Source: Amycolatopsis acidiphila
GTDB taxonomy: Bacteria > Actinomycetota > Actinomycetes > Mycobacteriales > Pseudonocardiaceae
Assembly: GCF_021391495.1 (NCBI RefSeq)
Contig: NZ_CP090063.1
Span: 434,001 to 498,000, forward strand
Length of the DNA: 64,000 nucleotides
Direction of reading: 5' to 3'
The notes under the pieces are model-generated. The model did no database searches. It was not told where the DNA came from and was given only the letters and a program-made list of their open reading frames with translations. Position numbers and translations under genes: made by a program. The stretch's first letter is position 1, and each line of letters begins with the position of its first letter. This document shows positions 34,949 to 44,266 of the stretch, piece after piece.

Positions 34949-36849
34949 GCGGGCACAACCCCTTCGATGATGTCGGTGAACACGTGTTGCAGCTCTTCGG
35001 CCTTGAACGGCAGGCCGGCCACCTTGGTGTAGGACTGGACGTCGGTCAGGTACTTCGCGCGCAGCAGCATCGCCAGCTGGCCGAGGTTCATCTCCGGCAC
35101 CACGACCTTGTCGTAGGAGGCCAGGATCGCCCCCAGGTTCTTGGGGAACGGGTTGAGGTTGCGCAGATGCGCCTGCGCGATCGGCATCCCGGCCTTGCGC
35201 ACCCGGCGGCACGCGGCGCCGATCGGGCCGAACGTCGAGCCCCAGCCCAGCGCCAGCACGCGCGCCTTGCCACCGGAGGGGTCATCGACCACCAGGTCGG
35301 GCACCTCGATGTTGTCGATCTTGCGTTGGCGCAGCCGGACCATGTGGTCGTGGTTGTCCGGGTCGTAGGAGATGTTGCCCTTGCCGTCGGCCTTCTCCAG
35401 CCCGCCGATGCGGTGCTGCAGCCCCGGCGTGCCCGGGATGGCCCACTCGCGGGCCAACGTCTCCGGGTCCCGCACATACGGCCAGAACTCGTCCGACCCG
35501 TCCTGCGCGTTCGGCTTCGACGCGAACTCCACCCGCAGGTCCGGCAACGTCGAGATGTCCGGGATCAGCCACGGCTCGGAACCGTTCGCGTTCGCCCCGT
35601 CGGACAGGATCAGCACCGGGGTGCGGTACTTCAACGCGATCCCGACCGCTTCCAGCGCGGCGCCGAAGCAGTCACCCGGCGACTGGGGCGCGACGATCGG
35701 CACCGGCGACTCGGAGTTGCGCCCGAACATCGCCTGCAGCAGGTCGGCCTGCTCGGTCTTGGTCGGCAACCCCGTCGACGGGCCGCCGCGCTGCACGTCG
35801 ATCACGATCAGCGGCAGCTCCAGCATCACACCCAGACCGATGGTCTCCGACTTCAGCGCGATCCCCGGACCCGAGGTCGACGTGACACCCAGCGCACCGC
35901 CGTAGGAGGCGCCCAGCGCCGCACCGATCCCGGCGATCTCGTCCTCCGCCTGGAAGGTGAGCACGCCGAAGTTCTTGTGCCGGGACAGCTCGTGCAGGAT
36001 GTCCGAGGCCGGGGTGATCGGATAGGTCCCCAGCAGCACCTTCAACCCCGACTGCTGTCCCGCCGCCACGATTCCGTAGGCGAGCGCGGTGTTGCCGGTG
36101 ATCTGCCGGTACGTGCCCGGCGCCAGCTTGGCCGGGGCCACCTCGAACGTCGTCACGAACGACTCGGTCGTCTCGCCGTAGTTCCAGCCCGCGCGGAACG
36201 CCAGGATGTTCGCCTCGGCGATGTCGGGCTTCTTCGCGAACTTCTCCCGCAGGAACGCCTCGGTGCCCTCGGTCGGCCGGTGGTACATCCACGACAACAG
36301 CCCCAGCGCGAACATGTTCTTACACCGCTCGGCGTCCTTCTTGCCCAGACCAGTGTCCGCCAGCGCACCCTGGGTCAGCGTCGACATCGCGACCTCGTGC
36401 ACCTGATACGCCGAGAGCGACTCGTCCTCCAGCGGATTGGCGTCATAGCCGACCTTCGTCAGGTTCCGCTTGCTGAACTCGTCGGTGTTCACGATCAGCG
36501 TCCCCTGGTGGGGCAGGTCCGCCAGGTTCGCCTTCAACGCCGCCGGGTTCATCGCCACCAGCACGTCCGGCCGGTCGCCCGGGGTCAGGATGTCGTAGTC
36601 CGCGAAATGGACCTGGAAGGACGACACACCAGGGATCGTGCCCTGAGGCGCGCGGATCTCAGCCGGGAAGTTCGGCAGCGTGGCCAGGTCGTTCCCGAAC
36701 GCGGCAGCCTCCGAGGTGAACCGATCACCCGTCAACTGCATGCCGTCACCGGAGTCACCGGCGAAGCGAATCACCACCCGGTCCAGCTTGGAGATCTCGG
36801 TCTGACGGGTTGCCGACAACGCACCGTTGCCATTGGCACTCGTGCTCAT
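34945..36849 (-). CDS. korA: 2-oxoglutarate:ferredoxin oxidoreductase, alpha subunit
   Basis: A 634-residue fused gamma-alpha subunit. The N-terminal gamma-type domain (residues 25-200) has VVIRFAGDSGDGMQLTGD and MNPAALKANL. The pyruvate-oxidoreductase-like alpha domain follows, with LLGTYPITPASDILHELSRH, FQAEDEIAGIGAALGASYGG and QRGGPSTGLPTKTEQADLL (near residues 275-385). The C-terminal domain has VLALGWGSTFGP and VVVPEMNLGQLA. It matches the actinobacterial KorA layout and length. The 148-bp upstream region holds no obvious operator; the first ribosome site is GAGAGAGGGA before ATG 36849. Confidence 0.95.
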   Translation of the reverse strand: MSTSANGNGALSATRQTEISKLDRVVIRFAGDSGDGMQLTGDRFTSEAAAFGNDLATLPNFPAEIRAPQGTIPGVSSFQVHFADYDILTPGDRPDVLVAMNPAALKANLADLPHQGTLIVNTDEFSKRNLTKVGYDANPLEDESLSAYQVHEVAMSTLTQGALADTGLGKKDAERCKNMFALGLLSWMYHRPTEGTEAFLREKFAKKPDIAEANILAFRAGWNYGETTESFVTTFEVAPAKLAPGTYRQITGNTALAYGIVAAGQQSGLKVLLGTYPITPASDILHELSRHKNFGVLTFQAEDEIAGIGAALGASYGGALGVTSTSGPGIALKSETIGLGVMLELPLIVIDVQRGGPSTGLPTKTEQADLLQAMFGRNSESPVPIVAPQSPGDCFGAALEAVGIALKYRTPVLILSDGANANGSEPWLIPDISTLPDLRVEFASKPNAQDGSDEFWPYVRDPETLAREWAIPGTPGLQHRIGGLEKADGKGNISYDPDNHDHMVRLRQRKIDNIEVPDLVVDDPSGGKARVLALGWGSTFGPIGAACRRVRKAGMPIAQAHLRNLNPFPKNLGAILASYDKVVVPEMNLGQLAMLLRAKYLTDVQSYTKVAGLPFKAEELQHVFTDIIEGVVPA

Positions 36850-36997
36850 AGGTCAGGGAATCCCTCTCTCCAGGCCTGCCGTGTCTGCGATGACACCTTC
36901 CGCCGGGCGCACCTCTGCCGATACCTCTACCTTACTTTGCATTTTGGGCGGCCGTCCCATGGTGTGACCCGGCTTACCTGCTACTCGATGGTAACGG

Positions 36998-37762
36998 TTA
37001 CTTTCCGCTGCTGATCCTGGCCTGCATCGCACTCAGCCGGTGGCTGAACTCCGGCGATGCGAGTGACTCCACCTGGGGCCCGAGCTCAGTCTCCACCGCA
37101 TCCGCGTGCTCGGTAAGAGGCAAGGTCAGCCGCATCGACCGCTTCGTCGTGAGTACCAGATCCCGGGGTGCGGCCGCAGCCGGCGCGGCCAGTTCGAGCG
37201 CGGCGGCCAGTAACTCTTCGTGAGTACCATCGACTGTCCGCATGGTGAGACCGGCCTGCTCCGCCCCGGCGGCGTCGAGCGACTGGCCGAACAAGGTCAT
37301 CGCCCGTGCCCGCTGTACCCCGACCGCGCGCTGCAGCATCCAGGTCATGCCCCCGCCCGGGTGCAATCCGAGCTCGAGGAACCGGGGGATGAACTTCGCC
37401 CTCGGCCCGGCGAGGCGGACGTCCGCGGCGAGCGCGAGGTTCAGACCGGCGCCCACGGCTGCCCCGCCCACCGCGGCGATCGTCGGCAGCGCGCACCGCG
37501 CCACCGCGAGGAAGCCCGCGTAGACCGCGCGAAGCCCTTGTTCCCGTGCCTCGCCCAGCGCACTCAGGTCCGCGCCCGCGCAGAACGCCGGCGGCGTACC
37601 GGTCACGATCAGCGCGTGGACGTCGCTGTCCTGCTCGGCGTCGGCCACCGCGCTCGCCAGGTCCGCCGACAGCGCGAGGGTGAGCGAGTTGCGCCGTCCG
37701 GGAGCGTCGACGGTGATCACGGCGACCTTGCCCACGCGTTCGGCCAGAATCTGTTCGGTCAT
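36998..37762 (-). CDS. Enoyl-CoA hydratase/isomerase family protein
   Basis: A crotonase-fold protein of 254 residues acting on acyl-CoA thioesters. The oxyanion-hole segments are [12 protein letters not shown] (near residue 58-69) and [20 protein letters not shown] (near 97-116). The first catalytic Glu of true hydratases is not evident at GAAVGAG, while [10 protein letters not shown] follows, so an isomerase or other crotonase activity is possible. ATG 37762 gives a normal N-terminus ([18 protein letters not shown]); ATG 37774 would overlap the Lrp-type stop as ATGA and is a good alternative. It is thus co-transcribed with the regulator. Nothing links it clearly to the arginine-type enzyme. 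Confidence 0.85.
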   Translation of the reverse strand: MTEQILAERVGKVAVITVDAPGRRNSLTLALSADLASAVADAEQDSDVHALIVTGTPPAFCAGADLSALGEAREQGLRAVYAGFLAVARCALPTIAAVGGAAVGAGLNLALAADVRLAGPRAKFIPRFLELGLHPGGGMTWMLQRAVGVQRARAMTLFGQSLDAAGAEQAGLTMRTVDGTHEELLAAALELAAPAAAAPRDLVLTTKRSMRLTLPLTEHADAVETELGPQVESLASPEFSHRLSAMQARISSGK

Positions 37763-37770
37763 GCCGACCA

Positions 37771-38223
37771 TCATGTCCCTGGCGTCGGCGGGCGCTCCAG
37801 CAGCCTCGACAGCACGACGGTGGACACGGTCCGGTCGATGATCTCCAGCCCGCGCAGCCGTTCCAGCGCCGTCTCGAGCTGGTGGATGTCGGCGGCCCGC
37901 AGGTGCACGATCGCGTCCGCCGCGCCCGTCACCGTGTAGGCGGCCACCACCTCGGGCAGCGGTTCCAGCCGGGCGCGGATGCGCGCGGGCGGCACGTTGC
38001 CGCGGCAGTGGACCTCGACGAACGCCTCCGTGCCCCGGCCCAGCGCCTCCGGGTCGACCACCGCGGTGAAGCCGCGCAGCACCCCGGTCTCGAGCAGGCG
38101 GTCCACCCGCCGTTTCACCGCGGGCGCGGACAGGCCGACCACCTTGCCGATCTCGGCGTAGCTGGACCGCGCGTTGGTCACCAGGCACGAAACGATTCGC
38201 TGATCTAACGGGTTCACACGCAA
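37771..38223 (-). CDS. Lrp/AsnC family transcriptional regulator
   Basis: A 150-residue regulator. The N-terminal winged HTH is [20 protein letters not shown] followed by [20 protein letters not shown] (residues 25-48). The C-terminal RAM domain (residues 65-140) has the ligand-sensing pattern [19 protein letters not shown]. It lies 67 bp from, and divergent to, the dimethylargininase-like gene. In M. tuberculosis the pair Rv2323c/Rv2324 has the same make-up, so it probably controls arginine-type catabolism in response to an amino acid. Confidence 0.92.
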   Translation of the reverse strand: MRVNPLDQRIVSCLVTNARSSYAEIGKVVGLSAPAVKRRVDRLLETGVLRGFTAVVDPEALGRGTEAFVEVHCRGNVPPARIRARLEPLPEVVAAYTVTGAADAIVHLRAADIHQLETALERLRGLEIIDRTVSTVVLSRLLERPPTPGT

Positions 38224-38252
38224 TGTTTAGCAGGTATGAGCGCAAGGAGCCG

Positions 38253-38273
38253 CGATTGATTGTCGCTGAATCG
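38253..38273. promoter_or_regulatory. Possible Lrp/AsnC operator in the divergent spacer
   Basis: CGATT (38253-38257) and AATCG (38269-38273) form an interrupted inverted repeat 17 bp before the start of the dimethylargininase-like gene and 30 bp from the regulator start. The region is AT-rich. Suggested by position only. Confidence 0.3.
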
Positions 38274-38290
38274 AGCCATACCGTAGGTTC

Positions 38291-39121
38291 ATGACTCCTC
38301 GGGTGCCGCTGACCCGCCGCTACCTCATGTGCCCGCCGCGGTACTTCGCGGTCGACTACGCGATCAACCCCTGGATGGACCCGAGTCGCCCGGTCGACGT
38401 GCAGCGCGCGCTGGCGCAGTGGACCGCGCTGCGCGACACCTACCGCCGCCTCGGGCACACCGTGGAGGAGATCGAGCCGCAGCCCGGCCTGCCCGACATG
38501 GTCTTCGCCGCGAACTCCGGCACCGTGATCGACGGACGGGTCCTCGGCTCCCGGTTCCGCGCGCCGCAGCGCGTGCCCGAGGCCGATCACTACCGCCGGT
38601 GGTTCGTCGAGCACGGCTACCGCGACGTGGTGATGCCGTCGCGGATCAACGAGGCCGAGGGTGACTTCGCGTGGACGGGTCGGATGATCCTCGCCGGCAC
38701 CGGCTTCCGGACCGACCCCGAGGCACACGGGGAGGCGCAGGAGATCCTCGGCGTGCCCGTGTTGTCACTGCGTCTGGTGGACCCGCGCTACTACCACCTC
38801 GACACGGCGCTGTTCGTGCTGAGCGAGGCGACCGAGTCCGCAGCCGCCCAGATCGCGTACTATCCGGAAGCCTTTTCCGTTGGCTCACAACGGGTTCTGG
38901 CGCGCCTGTTCCCCGACGCCGTGCTCGCCGGTGCGGCGGACGCGGAGTGCTTCGGGCTGAACGGGGTGTCCGACGGGCGCAACGTGGTGTTGCCGGTCGA
39001 GGCGACCGCGCTCGCGAAGCGGCTCGCCGAGCGGGGCTACGAACCCGTGTTCGCCGACATCTCCGAGCTGCGCAAGGCAGGCGGCGGTCCTAAGTGCTGC
39101 ACGCTGGAGATTCGCAAGTAA
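38291..39121 (+). CDS. ddaH: Dimethylarginine dimethylaminohydrolase / amidinotransferase family hydrolase
   Basis: A 276-residue guanidino-modifying enzyme (pentein fold) which would hydrolyse methylarginine or arginine to citrulline or related products. Active-site elements are [16 protein letters not shown] (residues 67-82), the acidic [10 protein letters not shown] (near 120), the catalytic His in [12 protein letters not shown] (near 165) and the nucleophilic Cys in [10 protein letters not shown] (near 270). Length is as in bacterial DDAH. The divergent Lrp-type regulator supports a catabolic role controlled by an amino acid. True substrate (methylated arginine versus arginine or ornithine cycle) is unknown. 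Confidence 0.85.
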   Translation: MTPRVPLTRRYLMCPPRYFAVDYAINPWMDPSRPVDVQRALAQWTALRDTYRRLGHTVEEIEPQPGLPDMVFAANSGTVIDGRVLGSRFRAPQRVPEADHYRRWFVEHGYRDVVMPSRINEAEGDFAWTGRMILAGTGFRTDPEAHGEAQEILGVPVLSLRLVDPRYYHLDTALFVLSEATESAAAQIAYYPEAFSVGSQRVLARLFPDAVLAGAADAECFGLNGVSDGRNVVLPVEATALAKRLAERGYEPVFADISELRKAGGGPKCCTLEIRK

Positions 39122-39240
39122 CGAGATGACGTTCGGGTTGGTCGAATAATTTCCCTCGTGCCACAAGGGTTTTCGGCCAAGCCGAAGACGATGTCTCATT
39201 TCGAGATCGGAGCTGTTCGGCTCGGTCCGGCTTTGTAACA

Positions 39241-39270
39241 ACACTCCTGAACTCCCCGAATCAGGGGTGT
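39241..39270. promoter_or_regulatory. Inverted repeat upstream of the polysaccharide operon
   Basis: ACACTCCTGA and TCAGGGGTGT (10-bp arms, one mismatch, 10-nt centre) end 38 bp before the first gene of the plus-strand polysaccharide operon. It could be an operator or leader hairpin. No T-run follows. Confidence 0.4.
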
Positions 39271-39308
39271 ACGCACGCCGCGTCCGGGAGCCGAGGAGCC
39301 GATTGCCG

Positions 39309-40547
39309 ATGACCACCTGCCGACTCTGCGGTTCGACGAACATGGAAAGTGTCGTCGATCTGGGCGCGACTCCGCCCTGTGAGCGATTCCTCACTGTAGA
39401 GCAGCTGGCCGAGCCGGAGATCACGTATCCGTTGCATTTGCAGGTCTGTACCGACTGCTGGCTGGCGCAGATCCCGCCGCTGATCACGCCCGAGGACACC
39501 TTCACCGAGTACGCGTACTTCTCGTCCTTTTCGGAATCCTGGGTCGAGCACGCGCGCAGGTTCGTGCGGGACGCGGCCGAACGGGTCGGACTCGACGAGA
39601 GCTCGTTCGTCGTCGAGGTCGCCAGCAACGACGGGTATCTGCTCCGGCACGTTGTGGCACAGGGGATTCCCTGCCTGGGCGTCGAACCTTCGGTGAACGT
39701 CGGGCAGGCGGCCCGCGACGGCGGGGTGCCGACGCTGACCGCGTTCCTCAGTCCGGAGACCGGCGCGGCCGTCCGCGCGGAACACGGCCCGGCGAACCTC
39801 GTCGTCGCCAACAACGTCTACGCGCACATTCCCGACGTGATCGGGTTCACGCAGGGCCTGCGTGCGCTGGTGGCCGACGACGGCTGGGTCTCGATCGAGG
39901 TGCAGCACCTGCTCACGCTGATCGAGAAGACCCAGTACGACACCATCTACCACGAGCACTTCCAGTACTACACGGTGGAATCGGCGCGGCAGGCGCTGGC
40001 GACCGGCGGTCTGTCGCTTGTGGACGTCGAGCTGCTGCCGACGCACGGCGGGTCGATCCGGCTGTGGGCGCGGCCTGCGGAGGTCGCCGGTGCGCCCTCG
40101 CCGCGGATGGTCGACGCGCTGGCCGCGGAGAAGGCGGCCGGGCTGCACGAGCTCGCCGGCTACACCGAGTTCGCCGCCAGGGTCGCCCGGGTGCGCCGTG
40201 ACCTGCTGAAGTTCCTGGTCGCGGCCGCCGAGGAGGGCAAGACGGTCGTCGGCTACGGGGCGCCGGGCAAGGGCAACACGCTGCTCAACCACTGCGGCAT
40301 CCGGCCGGACCTGCTCGCCTACACGGTCGACCGCAACCCGTACAAGCACGGCCGGTACACCCCCGGCACCCGGATTCCCGTGCTGCCGCCGGAGCGCATC
40401 GCCGCCGACCGGCCCGACTACGTGCTGGTCCTGCCCTGGAACCTCCGGGCGGAGCTGTCCCAGCAACTGTCCTATGTGGAGGAGTGGGGCGGGAAGCTGG
40501 TGTTTCCCATCCCGCACCTGGAGATCGTCGAGGGGAAATCGTCGTGA
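39309..40547 (+). CDS. Class I SAM methyltransferase, sugar C-methyltransferase type
   Basis: A 412-residue protein with the three-part layout of nucleotide-sugar C-methyltransferases (TylC3/NovU type). A zinc-binding N-terminus has CRLCGS and CTDCW (Cys near residues 4, 7, 54, 57). The central SAM domain has VVEVASNDGYLLRH and GVEPSVNVGQAA (near residues 97-132) and NNVYAHIPDV. The C-terminal domain has VGYGAPGKGNTLLNHCGI and PDYVLVLPWNLR. It probably adds a methyl group to carbon 3 of a dTDP- or CDP-keto-sugar, giving a branched deoxysugar. ATG 39309 has GAGGAG about 12 nt upstream. First gene of a ten-gene operon. Confidence 0.85.
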   Translation: MTTCRLCGSTNMESVVDLGATPPCERFLTVEQLAEPEITYPLHLQVCTDCWLAQIPPLITPEDTFTEYAYFSSFSESWVEHARRFVRDAAERVGLDESSFVVEVASNDGYLLRHVVAQGIPCLGVEPSVNVGQAARDGGVPTLTAFLSPETGAAVRAEHGPANLVVANNVYAHIPDVIGFTQGLRALVADDGWVSIEVQHLLTLIEKTQYDTIYHEHFQYYTVESARQALATGGLSLVDVELLPTHGGSIRLWARPAEVAGAPSPRMVDALAAEKAAGLHELAGYTEFAARVARVRRDLLKFLVAAAEEGKTVVGYGAPGKGNTLLNHCGIRPDLLAYTVDRNPYKHGRYTPGTRIPVLPPERIAADRPDYVLVLPWNLRAELSQQLSYVEEWGGKLVFPIPHLEIVEGKSS

Positions 40548-41341
40548 AGGTCGTCCTGTTCTGCGGGGGATACGGCATGCGGATGCGCAGCGGTAGCGCC
40601 TCCGACGTCCCGAAGCCCATGGCCATGGTCGGGCCCAGGCCGCTCATCTGGCACGTGATGCGTTACTACGCGCATTTCGGCCACCGGGAGTTCATCCTGT
40701 GCCTCGGCTACGGCGCGCACCACATCAAGGACTTCTTCCTCAACTACGAGGAGACCACGTCCAACGACTTCGTGCTGCGCGGGGGCAAGGCGCGGCTGTT
40801 GTCGACGGACATCTCCGACTGGTCGATCTCGTTCGTGCAGACCGGAATCGAGTCGCCGATCGGGGAGCGGTTGCGGCGGGTGCGCGAGTACCTCGACGGC
40901 GACGAGATGTTCCTCGCCAACTACGCCGACGTGCTCACCGACGCGCCGTTGGCGACCATGATCGAACGGTTCGAGAAGGCCGACGCGGGTGCGTCGATGA
41001 TGGTCGTGCCGCCGCAGTCGTCCTTCCACTGCGTGGAGATGGACGAGGGCGGCCTGGTCGGCTCGATCACCGCGGTCAGCGAGATGCCGCTGTGGGAGAA
41101 CGGCGGGTACTTCGTGCTCCGCCAGGAGGTCTTCGACCACATCCCGGAGAACGGCGACCTGGTCGCGGACGGCTGCGGCGAGCTCGCCAAGCGCGGGCGC
41201 CTGCTGGCCTATCCGTACCGCGGCTTCTGGAAGCCGACTGACACGGTGAAGGAGCGCTTCGCGCTCGACGAGGGCTATACGCGTGGCGAGCGGCCGTGGG
41301 CGTTGTGGGAGAACGACCGAGTCGTGGCGAGCATCGCGTGA
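40544..41341 (+). CDS. Sugar-1-phosphate nucleotidylyltransferase (RfbF-like)
   Basis: A 265-residue nucleotidyltransferase resembling glucose-1-phosphate cytidylyltransferase. The nucleotide-binding loop is FCGGYGMRMRSGSASDVPKP (residues 5-24); further motifs are FILCLGYGAHHIKDFFLNYE, MFLANYADVLTD and WENGGYFVLRQEVFD. The product would be an NDP-sugar feeding the rest of the operon. GTG 40544 overlaps the previous stop. Whether CTP or another nucleotide is used cannot be settled by eye. Confidence 0.85.
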   Translation: MKVVLFCGGYGMRMRSGSASDVPKPMAMVGPRPLIWHVMRYYAHFGHREFILCLGYGAHHIKDFFLNYEETTSNDFVLRGGKARLLSTDISDWSISFVQTGIESPIGERLRRVREYLDGDEMFLANYADVLTDAPLATMIERFEKADAGASMMVVPPQSSFHCVEMDEGGLVGSITAVSEMPLWENGGYFVLRQEVFDHIPENGDLVADGCGELAKRGRLLAYPYRGFWKPTDTVKERFALDEGYTRGERPWALWENDRVVASIA

Positions 41342-41988
41342 TCAGCCTGGGGGCCGGCCGCCTGCGCAGTCTGGCGGTGCTGGGGGCGCACTGCGACGAC
41401 ATCGCGATCGGCGCGGGCGGCACCCTGCTGACGATCTGCTCCGCCCGGCCGGGCCTGCGGGTGGACGCATTGGTGCTATCGGGCGGTGGCAGCGAGCGGG
41501 AAGACGAGGAACGCGCCGCGCTCGCTGCCTTCTGCCCGGATGCCCGGCTGTCGGTGACCGTGCTCAAACTGCCCGACGGCCGGTTTCCCGCGCACTGGGA
41601 CGACGCGAAGTCCGCGCTGGAGGAGCTGCGCGGGCGGACCGACCCGGATGTGCTGTTCGCGCCACGCGCCGACGACCTGCACCAGGATCACCGCGGGCTG
41701 GTGAAGCTGGTGCCGACCGCGTTCCGCGACCACCTGGTGCTCGGCTACGAGATCGTCAAGTGGGACGGCGACCTGGCGAGGCCGAACGCCTACCAGCCGC
41801 TCACGCCGGTGCTGGCCGAGCAGAAGGCCGACCTGCTGCAGGAGCACTACGGCTCGCAGCGCCACCGGCCCTGGTACGACCGCGAGGCCTTCCTCGGACT
41901 GGCCAGGATCCGCGGGATCGAGTGCAACTCGCGCTACGCCGAGGCCTTCCACCTTTCCAAGCTGACTCTCGGACTAGAGGAGGGCTGA
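41338..41988 (+). CDS. PIG-L family deacetylase
   Basis: A 216-residue zinc-dependent deacetylase of the LmbE/PIG-L superfamily. The first metal motif is AVLGAHCDDIAIGAGGTLL (residues 12-30, AHxDD) and the second is DDLHQDHRGL (near residue 117). Such enzymes remove acetyl groups from GlcNAc-type or acylated sugars. GTG 41338 overlaps the preceding stop. In this operon it probably deacetylates an amino sugar or intermediate. Confidence 0.87.
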   Translation: MISLGAGRLRSLAVLGAHCDDIAIGAGGTLLTICSARPGLRVDALVLSGGGSEREDEERAALAAFCPDARLSVTVLKLPDGRFPAHWDDAKSALEELRGRTDPDVLFAPRADDLHQDHRGLVKLVPTAFRDHLVLGYEIVKWDGDLARPNAYQPLTPVLAEQKADLLQEHYGSQRHRPWYDREAFLGLARIRGIECNSRYAEAFHLSKLTLGLEEG

Positions 41989-41991
41989 CCG

Positions 41992-43005
41992 ATGCGCGTT
42001 CTGCTCACGGGACACCAGGGGTATCTGGGCACGGTGATGGCGCCGGTGCTGGCGCAGGCCGGGCACGAGGTGGTCGGCCTGGACGCGGGGCTCTTCGCGG
42101 GCTGCCTGCTGGGGCCACGGCCGCAGGACCCGCCGGGCCACGAGATCGACCTGCGCGACGTCACGCACGAGCACGTGTCCGGGGTGGACGCGGTGATCCA
42201 CCTCGCCGCCCTGTCGAACGACCCGCTCGGCGCGCTCGCGCCGGAGCTGACCTACGACATCAACCACCGCGCGGCCGTCCGGCTGGCCCGGCTGGCTCGG
42301 GATGTCGGGGTGCGGCGCTTTCTCTACGCCTCGACCTGCTCGGTCTACGGCGCTTCGGGCGGGGACGGACTGGTCACCGAGGACGCGCCGCTACGCCCGG
42401 TCACGCCGTACGCGGAGTCGAAGGTCCGGGTAGAGGACGACGTGCACCAGCTCGCCGACGACCACTTCACGCCCGTCTACCTCCGCAACGCCACCGCGTT
42501 CGGCTACTCACCGCGGCTGCGGGCGGACATCGTGCTGAACAACCTCGTCGGCCACGCGATCCTGACCGGCGAGGTGCGGGTGCTCTCCGACGGCACGCCG
42601 TGGCGGCCGCTCGTGCACGCCAGGGACATCGCGCACGCCTTCGCCGCGGCACTGGTCGCGCCGAAGGAAGCCGTGCACGACAAGGCGTTCAACATCGGCA
42701 CCGAGCGCAACAACGTGACCGTCGCCGAGATCGCCGGCGAGGTGGCCGAGGCGGTGCCCGGCTCGCGGCTGGTGATCACCGGCGAGGCCGGTGCCGACCC
42801 GCGCTCGTACCGGGTGGACTTCTCTCGTTTCCGTGCGGCGGTTCCCGGGTTCGGTTGCGAGTGGACCGTCAAGGCCGGCGCGCTGGAGCTGGTCGAGGCG
42901 TACCAGAAGTTCGGCCTGACGCAGAAGGACTTCGAGGACCGCTTCACCCGCCTGGCGTGGCTGAAGCACGGCGTTCCCGTCGACGAGACCCTGCGGCGCC
43001 GATGA
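41992..43005 (+). CDS. NAD-dependent epimerase/dehydratase (extended SDR)
   Basis: A 337-residue nucleotide-sugar-modifying Rossmann enzyme. RVLLTGHQGYLGTVM (residues 2-16) is the GxxGxxG NAD site; the catalytic triad is Ser of YASTCSVYGASG and Tyr-x3-Lys in TPYAESKVRVE (near residue 142). LRNATAFGYSPRLR and AFNIGTERNNVTV are typical of sugar epimerases. C4 or C2 epimerisation, or reduction, is possible. It follows the deacetylase by 3 bp and overlaps the next gene by 4. Confidence 0.87.
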   Translation: MRVLLTGHQGYLGTVMAPVLAQAGHEVVGLDAGLFAGCLLGPRPQDPPGHEIDLRDVTHEHVSGVDAVIHLAALSNDPLGALAPELTYDINHRAAVRLARLARDVGVRRFLYASTCSVYGASGGDGLVTEDAPLRPVTPYAESKVRVEDDVHQLADDHFTPVYLRNATAFGYSPRLRADIVLNNLVGHAILTGEVRVLSDGTPWRPLVHARDIAHAFAAALVAPKEAVHDKAFNIGTERNNVTVAEIAGEVAEAVPGSRLVITGEAGADPRSYRVDFSRFRAAVPGFGCEWTVKAGALELVEAYQKFGLTQKDFEDRFTRLAWLKHGVPVDETLRRR

Positions 43006-44261
43006 CCGCCGGCGAGGAGATGCACGCTCTGGTGGAGCGGCTGTACCCGTTGTGCCGCAGCATCACGGGCGACGGGGTGCGCCGCACGCTGGAGATCGTC
43101 TCCGAGTACCTCCCGCTGGAGACCTTCGAGGTGCCGACCGGCACCGAGGTCTTCGACTGGACCGTGCCGCAGGAGTGGAACATCCGCGACGCCTACATCG
43201 CGGACGCGAGCGGCAGGCGGGTCGTCGACTTCCGCGAGTCGAACCTGCACGTCGTCGGCTACAGCACGCCGGTCGACGCCCGGATGACGCTCGAACAGCT
43301 GCGCCCGCACCTGCACACGCTGCCCGAGCAGCCGTCCCTGGTGCCGTACCGGACCAGCTACTACTCCCCGAGTTGGGGGTTCTGCCTCGCCCAGGAGGCG
43401 CTGGACCGGCTGCCCGACGGCGAATACGACGTCCGCATCGACTCCACTGTGGACGATGGGCAGCTGACCTACGCGGAGCACGTCGTGCCGGGACAGGTCA
43501 CCGACGAGGTGATCGTCTCATGCCACACCTGTCATCCGTCGCTGGCCAACGACAACCTGGCCGGCATCGCGGTTGCGGCGTTCCTGGCGCGGGAGCTGAA
43601 GAACCCTTGGTACACCTACCGCTTCCTGTTCATGCCGGGCACGATCGGCGCGATCACCTGGCTGTCGCGCAACGCCGAGCGGATCGACAAGGTCAAGCAC
43701 GGCCTGGTGCTCGCCTGCGCGGGCGACTCCGGGCAGCTGACGTACAAGAAGAGCCGCCGCGGGGACGCGGAGATCGACCGCGTGCTGCAGTACGTCTTGC
43801 GCGGGCGCACGCATGAGGTCGTCGAGTTCTCGCCGTACGGCTACGACGAGCGCCAGTTCTGCTCGCCCGGCTTCAACCTCGGCGTCGGGTCGCTCTCGCG
43901 GACCCCGTACGCGCGTTACCCCGAATACCACACCTCCGGCGACAACCCCGCCTTCGTGCTGCCGGAGGCGATGGAGGACACCCTCGCTGTCTGTCGCGAC
44001 GCGTTCGCCGTGCTCGACCGCAACCGCCGTTACCTGAACCTGAGCCCGTACGGCGAGCCGCAGCTCGGCAAGCGCGGGTTGTACGACTCGCTCGGTGGCC
44101 GCAGTGACGCCAAGCAGGCGCAGCTGGCGATGCTGTGGGTGCTCAACCTCGCCGACGGCGAGCACAGCCTGCTCGACGTCGCCGAACGGTCCGGCCTGCC
44201 CTTCGACTCCGTCGCCGGTGCCGCGCACGCGCTGCACCGCGCCGAACTGATCAAGGAGTAG
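43002..44261 (+). CDS. DUF4910-type M28-like protein with inserted DUF2172 and C-terminal winged helix
   Basis: A 419-residue protein found in polysaccharide clusters and annotated as DUF4910. The M28 aminopeptidase-like fold shows metal-ligand candidates in SCHTCHPSLANDNLAG (His and Asp, near residues 170-185), SGDNPAFV and GDSGQLTYKKSRRGD. An insert (near residues 50-130, WNIRDAYIADASGRRVVDF and SYYSPSWGFCLAQEAL) corresponds to DUF2172, and the last 80 residues form a winged helix (LAMLWVLNLADGEHSLLDVA). No signal peptide; cytoplasmic. No reaction is established that I can assert; hydrolysis of an amide on a sugar intermediate is a guess. Confidence 0.8.
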   Translation: MTAGEEMHALVERLYPLCRSITGDGVRRTLEIVSEYLPLETFEVPTGTEVFDWTVPQEWNIRDAYIADASGRRVVDFRESNLHVVGYSTPVDARMTLEQLRPHLHTLPEQPSLVPYRTSYYSPSWGFCLAQEALDRLPDGEYDVRIDSTVDDGQLTYAEHVVPGQVTDEVIVSCHTCHPSLANDNLAGIAVAAFLARELKNPWYTYRFLFMPGTIGAITWLSRNAERIDKVKHGLVLACAGDSGQLTYKKSRRGDAEIDRVLQYVLRGRTHEVVEFSPYGYDERQFCSPGFNLGVGSLSRTPYARYPEYHTSGDNPAFVLPEAMEDTLAVCRDAFAVLDRNRRYLNLSPYGEPQLGKRGLYDSLGGRSDAKQAQLAMLWVLNLADGEHSLLDVAERSGLPFDSVAGAAHALHRAELIKE

Positions 44262-44266
44262 GGGCG

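Noticed and set aside
36991..37001. GTAACGGTTAC palindrome near the end of the enoyl-CoA hydratase gene
   Set aside because: Overlaps a stop codon; 11 bp is within chance expectation, and no promoter accompanies it.
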